This document shows positions 18,370 through 23,124 of a stretch of DNA of 23,124 bases, in pieces. The stretch is from Aureobasidium sp. EXF-3400 (lineage: Eukaryota; Ascomycota; Dothideomycetes; Dothideales; Saccotheciaceae). Location of the stretch: contig SWBL01000537.1 in NCBI GenBank assembly GCA_024195585.1, forward strand, positions 1-23,124. Reading direction: 5' to 3'. Every line of letters begins with the position of its first letter. Within the stretch, counting starts at the first letter, position 1. The notes beneath the pieces are model-generated. The model made no database searches. It worked only from the letters and a program-made list of their open reading frames with translations, and was not told where the DNA came from. Both the position numbers and the translations under genes were made by a program.

Positions 18370-19312
18370 GCCTCTCACTACTCTTCCTTGTACTTCGATT
18401 ATCGCCTCAACGTTCCGACTTGCATTCTAATCCCTATGTCCCTGCTCTAGTCTTACTACACGTCTTCACACCTTCGCTCTCTCCCTGTCGCATGGGTCTT
18501 TATATTCCTGCTGCCTCCAACAAGCTAAAGGTTACTTCCTTTTGCGTGACTGCGTCATCGCCAGACGTCTCCCTCTTTGGCGGCTTATTGCACGCTCTCA
18601 ACATCTTTCATCCAACCAAACGTGGCATCTGACCACCGTCACCGCATCTCGAGCATCTCAAGGATTTGCTTAGTTGTAGAGAGCGTCCTTTTTTACGACC
18701 ATCTCACATGACTTGCGCTTCTCGACTAATCAACGCCGCGAGATCCAACAACACAACTTGCGCCGGTGATTTTACACTTTCTACTTCACTATCGCTTCCT
18801 CTGAGTGTCCTACTTTCCACTCTTTGCCATCACAACGGTCCGATACTGTGTATTGACTTCTACGTCTGCGCGCCTGCTTCACCATCTCCATTCACCGGTT
18901 GGCATCGCTTCTGTTCCAACCACGCTAGCCTTACGCCTATCGCCACACTCAGTCCTACGCCTGGTACCGGATCATCTACTTGACGACAACATCCAGCTCT
19001 GCCATCACTGACAGCCCTGTGCACATGACTTCCGCCCATCTTTGATCACAACAATCTGTTCTCGCTGTCACTGTCAGCTCCGCGCTGATTAGCTTCTCTC
19101 AATCGACAACTACCGCTGCGTCCGCCATCACTTCCGTCTGCACGACTGTCAGCTTCTTTCTGGTCACCAACTTCGTCTGCGTCTTCCGTCAGTCTCAGCG
19201 CAGCGCCTCTCAGTTTTCCACCTGGCAATCCTTTTTCACTCGAAATCCACGTCCGCTTCTGCTCTTCAACCCACGCTCGTCAGATCCTTCTTTTCGACAC
19301 ATCGCCACTGAT
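18370..19312 (+). promoter_or_regulatory. pyrimidine-rich upstream region of the SNF2-like gene
   Basis: The plus strand is strongly C/T biased, with many TCTGC, CTTC and CATC words, and has no open frame with a recognisable product. Such CT-rich tracts are common in promoters and 5' leaders of filamentous fungi. No TATA or clear transcription start can be fixed. Confidence 0.4.
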
Positions 19313-22287
19313 ATGAGGGACTTCAGACCCGGCCCCACCAGCACTCCTGCATTACTTCCGTCTGCTTGTCGTGAGCACAAGCCTTCTTACGCTGTGAGCA
19401 CCACGTCCTCGTCTGGTCTCACGGATAGGGCCAGAGACATGACCATCTCCGATGACATTCAATCGACCCCTGGCCGTCTGAAGAAAGGTCTTGAGGATCT
19501 GTTTCTGGCCCCGGTTTGGGTTGAAGTACTAGACCCAGTAAATGGCAGCATCAAATGCGTCTCAGCCCCTCCAGTGTCGCTGTCGTCATATTTTCGCGAT
19601 CCAGCACGCCCACAGGTCCTGACTGAGCTCGACCAACTTCGTTACGAGCTCGAGATGGCATGCACCCTTGTACAGCCGCCTCAACCTGAGCACCTCTTCG
19701 TCGCTTTCCATGTTCATGGTCTTCCACCCAATTTCAAGACAATTCAACTTGTGAGCAAGCAAGACGGCAACGACGAGGCACGCAAGAAGATGGCTAAGCA
19801 ACGTGACGCCAATCAAGCTGCTGCCCTGATCATCCAGGCAAGAAGTCAAGCGCCAGACTGGGTAGAGACCCTCCAGGTCTTTGTTGCACTAGACATGGCC
19901 CATCTCGACTTAATCCCTTCTCACTTTCTGAATCAATACCAGTTGATTCAGACAGACCGTATCTGGACTTCACCGTCCCTGGCCTCTCCGAATATCTTTG
20001 TGCTCGCTGCTACGGAAGAAGATACCGAAGATGATGTTCCTCTCAAGCAAATGAAAGAGAAGCGGATGCATAAGGCCAAGCGATCTGCTTCAAGTTTGAT
20101 GTCCACCCTCAAATCGCCTACGAAAAAACATAGAAAGGCATCAGTGTCAACGCCGGGAGCTCCGCTTACAATCAAGCTCTCCTCTAGATCTGTCAGGTCT
20201 GAGGTATCTGCTTCCCAAGATATCGAGATGGAAGATGCCCCAGTAATTACTGAAGGAGGCTCTCTTGGAGATTCTTACACTAATCCTGGCGGAGAGTTTG
20301 GCAGAGGTTCTCGCAGAGAGAGTTATGCTGTTTCAATTCCAAACGGAGATGATCTTCGCACGCAGCCTCTGGAAGATTCTGATGACGATGTACAGATCTT
20401 GTGGCACCGAGGCAACTTGCAGGCCAATGCATTCAAGTTCTGGATACGGAAACCTGCCAGAAAACGAAAAGCCCCTACTCCCAAGGAGCCATCGATTGAA
20501 CTGGACAATTGGACGTATATCGACTGGATGTCGACTGGCTTTGATGACAAAACTATTGCAGGACCAGCTGTAGATGCATTGGAAGAGAATGAAACAGCAA
20601 CGATCGAGGAGATGACCAACCATTCGCCTGCCTTCGAACACAGAAGTCCTGCACTTTGGACTGCAGCATGCGCGTTCTGGGGAGGTGATCCGTCCGACCA
20701 CAACGCTGCCTCAGGTTCGTACTGCGAAGGATGGAACAAGGAGAACTTCCTCCTCTCCTACCAGATGTATGCAGCATCATGAGCTTTGCAAAAACTTCAT
20801 GGAGGCCTCCCGTACGTGATCGTTGCGCCCGATATGGGCTTCGGCAAAACTGCGATCTGCATTGCAATCATCTGGGCCTCTGTCGCCATTGTGAGGAAGA
20901 AGGGAAACGTTGAGTCTTCTGATCCATATTTCAACATCAACCATCTCGTCCGAGCAGATACGGACCTCACTGGTCAAACTGTCCCTATTCGATCTGAGGT
21001 TGGCCCAACTCTTGTCGTTGCAGAGCAGAAGCTCTTTCCAACTTGGGCCGGCAACATTCGCAAGTTTTTGGGCAAGAAAGGCCTTAAGGTTGTGCTTGCT
21101 GGTGCACAGCTCTCTGGCAAGGCGCTCGCAATCCTGGAAGACATGGGTTGCTTCCTGCCAGAAACTGAAATCTCGCCAGGATCCAGATGGTATCCTTCAA
21201 AATCAGAGCTTAAAATGAGATACTCAGACTGGGGACTCGAGATTCCAAAGCCTTTCACGGTTCGAACCTGCTTGAGCGAAAACTTGTTCCCAACCCCGAT
21301 TTTGAGTCTAAGAAGAGAGAAAGCGAGGACAACCTTCGCTATTGCTGGCAGGGACCCTCACCTTGGTTTGACGGCTGTTCAGCATGGGTGGTTCTAACAA
21401 CACCAAGGTTGGTTGAGAAGAACATCTGGCTGGAGGACGCGGCATGGGCGAACAACGTGCAAGTTCATGTGGAAAAAGGTGCCGAGCAGCCTCTCGACTC
21501 CTCATGGGCCCGGGCTATAGTCGATGAGTTCCATGAGCAACGCGGTCTCACAATCGCACTATGGGCGGCATTGGCAAACCTCCCTGGTCATCCGCAGCAA
21601 ATTCATGTGAGTGGTACGCCATTCAACGAGCCGGAGGCATTGCAGGGCCCAGCCTTGGCTGCTGAACTCCAGTTCTACGAGCTGAAGAAGCCAGGAAAGG
21701 ACAAAACTCGTCGGAGTACGACTCTCGTCAAATGGGTACACAAAGCGATGAAGGAAGGCGGACTAGAGAAAGTCAAGCTCAATGCATGGGGCCAGCGTCA
21801 ACCCCAGCACATCAAGGACATGCTCGAAGAGAGCGGCTGGAAGACTCTGATCGACGTAACGAATGGTGTGGCTAGGGCCTGGAGGAAGATCAACAAAGGT
21901 TTGGTCGACCAAGCTAAGAAGATCGGAGGAGAACTCGAAGAATCTGACAGACTCGATGTCACCTCAATGGATCAAGAGTCTCGCGCCCTCATCAAGAAGC
22001 TTGGCAATATCCTCGCAGAAAGAACCATAAAGTTCTCAACAGCATATCGCTGAGCTCCGGCTCAAAACACATGCGGACCATGCGATGGGATGATTGCAGC
22101 GCCAATGCCCTACCACAAGTGCTTCGACGTAGAAGTAGACATTCCCACCGAGGGCCGTCATGCTCTACTCAAGAAATGGAAGAAGTGCCTTCAGGATACT
22201 GTCGTACCACGAGAGGAGGCAGACTTGCTACTGGATGGATTGAAAGATCCACTGGACTATGCCAAGAATCAGCTATGGCTTTTATAG
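19313..22287 (+). pseudogene. SNF2-type DNA-dependent ATPase, N-terminal half only, interrupted
   Basis: The first frame runs from ATG 19313 to TGA 20780-20782 (489 codons). It has an unknown N-terminal domain (APVWVEVLDPVNGSIKCVSA), a basic linker (KSPTKKHRKAS), an acidic stretch and finally the Q-motif-like NFLLSYQMYAAS. The same frame continues past the TGA as ALQKLHGGLPYVIVAPDMGF, then GKTA (motif I, about 20825-20851), and GPTLVVAEQKLFPTWAGNIR (motif Ia). Around 21210-21280 the reading shifts frame, giving LVPNPDFESKKRESEDNLRY, then WARAIVDEFHEQRG (motif II, DEFH in place of DEAH, near 21520) and QQIHVSGTPFN (motif III, 21606-21623). A second in-frame TGA lies at 22051-22053; the reading then goes on to TAG at 22285-22287. 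Motifs IV-VI of the C-terminal helicase lobe are absent. SNF2 proteins remodel chromatin or move along DNA by ATP hydrolysis; this copy is broken and truncated. An intron that would remove the first TGA would also delete the Q motif, so I reject it. Confidence 0.85.
22226..22266 (+). repeat. inverted repeat arm inside the SNF2-like relic
   Basis: The sequence around CTGGATGGATTGAAAGATCC is repeated in reverse complement at 22487-22527. About 39 of 42 positions agree over the core, and the differences are transitions. It encodes the last recognisable part of the SNF2-like frame (LLLDGLKDPLDYAK). Confidence 0.85.
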
Positions 22288-22444
22288 GAAATCGTCTAAC
22301 TTAGATAGGAAGCTTGAGTGTAATCACGGAGACGGCGCGTTCTTACAACCAGCATCTTCTGACCGACCCTTTCTTGTACATCCATCATGCGTCTTATCAT
22401 AGATATGGCCGGTTGTATGCTTGATGGTCATGGCGTGAAGGAGG
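22288..22444. other. short spacer without a gene
   Basis: Several stops follow the SNF2-like relic in all plus frames. A plus frame after 22420 (DGHGVKEASYYESRVSVLEG) is the antisense shadow of the inverted fragment that follows. Confidence 0.4.
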
Positions 22445-22580
22445 CTAGTTACTACGAGTCGCGGGTGTCTGTGCTAGAGGGTAGTGCTTGGCATAGTCCA
22501 GTGGATCTTCCGATCCATCCAGTAACAAGGCTGACTCGGGAGTCATGACCTGAGAGTACAGTTTACGACTCATCAAGTAC
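22445..22580 (-). pseudogene. diverged inverted fragment of the SNF2-like gene end
   Basis: Read on the minus strand this piece gives YLMSRKLYSQVMTPESALLL, then DGSEDPLDYAKHYPLAQ and TAG at 22445-22447. It is homologous to WKKCLQDTVVPREEADLLLD then GLKDPLDYAK in the plus-strand relic. It is therefore a scrap of a second, related copy lying head to head with the first. The rest of that copy is not recognisable in the window. Confidence 0.7.
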
Positions 22581-22658
22581 ACGCGCAAGGATGACGATAT
22601 GACAGCAAAAACGGCTAGCTCAGTAGTCGACAGGACGTGATATCAGTTGAGCTTCAAT

Positions 22659-23124
22659 TCAACTACTACCCAGTCGAGAAATCGCTCCGCTCTTGATCAA
22701 TTTCTCGCATCCAATTCTTCGCGTCCTCATATTCTTACTCTTGACTTCATCCAATAGATCCTTAACCTGTCTATACTCTCCATGCCAGCATTTTCGTATA
22801 ATGTTGTCCTCGACAGATTCAGCCAAATGTGGGAATTCTTCGTTTTGGAATTTTCCACTCAGGATAACACCATGATCGTCCCCCCAATATTCAGTCTCGT
22901 AAGGCTCATAGCCACGAAGGAGGCTGTAGAAGACGGAGCCAATAGCGAAAATCTCTGTGCGAGCGCCTGCTTTACCATAGCTGCCTGCATCGATGCCTTC
23001 CGATTCGTTTAGGAGCCGACCAAAAGTTCGGTCAGCACCTGAATGTCTTCTCCGACCTTCGTGCCACGATCGAGATCAGCCAATTTCAGATTACGCTCTG
23101 CGTCGAGAAGCATATTGCCCGGGC
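22659..23124 (-). pseudogene. protein kinase C-lobe fragment with one-base frameshift, cut by window end
   Basis: At the right edge the minus strand encodes PGNMLLDAERNLKLADLDRG then TKVGEDIQVLTE. This is the catalytic-loop Asn and the metal-binding Asp of a eukaryotic-type protein kinase, with DLD where DFG is usual. The frame then runs into TAA (23009-23011). One missing base in the stretch 23021-23027 explains it: the next frame continues FGRLLNESEGIDAGSYGKAG, ARTEIFAIGSVFYSLLRGYE (APE/helix F region), PYETEYWGDDHGVILSGKFQ and IIRKCWHGEYRQVKDLLDEV, to TGA at 22659-22661. The pattern matches a fungal Ser/Thr kinase-like family that is abundant and often in accessory regions. The N-lobe lies beyond the window. 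With the frameshift it cannot make a full kinase. Confidence 0.85.

Noticed and set aside
20715..20784. Possible 70-nt intron removing the first TGA of the SNF2-like gene
   Set aside because: The ends GT...AG exist and phase would fit, but the intron would delete the Q-motif-like LLSYQMYA segment expected just before motif I, and there is no good branch site.
21255..21270. GGTTCGAACC resembling a tRNA T-arm
   Set aside because: No acceptor stem, D-arm or anticodon arm can be folded around it, and it lies inside coding sequence of the SNF2-like relic.

Overview
The window looks like nuclear DNA of a filamentous ascomycete (Pezizomycotina, most likely a dothideomycete). Evidence: short introns of 47-69 nt with GT(A/T)AG-type donors and CTAAC/CTGAT-like branch sites, a Zn2Cys6 regulator, an F-box/LRR-like protein, a fungal NLR P-loop fragment, hAT and non-LTR transposon relics, and a fungal kinase pseudogene. 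There is no operon structure.

Layout. 1-83 holds the possible C-terminus of a gene entering from the left. 240-2220 is a field of short coding relics, ending in an NB-ARC-type P-loop fragment (2009-2218). A palindrome array (2513-2637) leads into a decayed hAT transposase on the minus strand (2689-4102). Directly beyond it is the best gene of the window, an intact eight-exon Zn2Cys6 transcription factor (4379-6805, minus, 685 aa by my splicing). 6806-9060 is mostly non-coding, with a 14-bp minisatellite (8106-8246) and a fragment of the ORF1/ORF2 junction of a LINE-like element (8531-9000). 9083-9751 is a Ser/Pro-rich protein with a possible early stop. 10136-10270 and 10668-10799 form an old direct repeat. 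11138-12614 has several coding-like minus-strand frames that I could not join into a gene. 13585-14892 is an intact 435-aa F-box/LRR-like protein. 15944-16435 and 16555-17157 are two minus-strand genes of unknown family, each readable only across in-frame stops. 19313-22287 is a SNF2-type ATPase pseudogene with two in-frame TGA codons, one frameshift and no C-terminal helicase half. A small inverted, diverged copy of its last part lies at 22445-22580. 22659-23124 is the C-lobe of a protein kinase pseudogene, cut by the window end.

Overall theme. Two genes are clean (the Zn2Cys6 factor and the F-box-like gene) and stand in a graveyard of broken ones. Nearly all internal stops are of a kind that one C-to-T change could make (CAA/CAG/CGA to TAA/TAG/TGA). 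This fits repeat-induced point mutation or ordinary CpG/CpA decay in a repeat-rich accessory compartment. I see no obvious new operating system. The items most worth a second look are the SNF2-like family with its inverted fragment, the NLR P-loop relic, and the widespread nonsense pattern.
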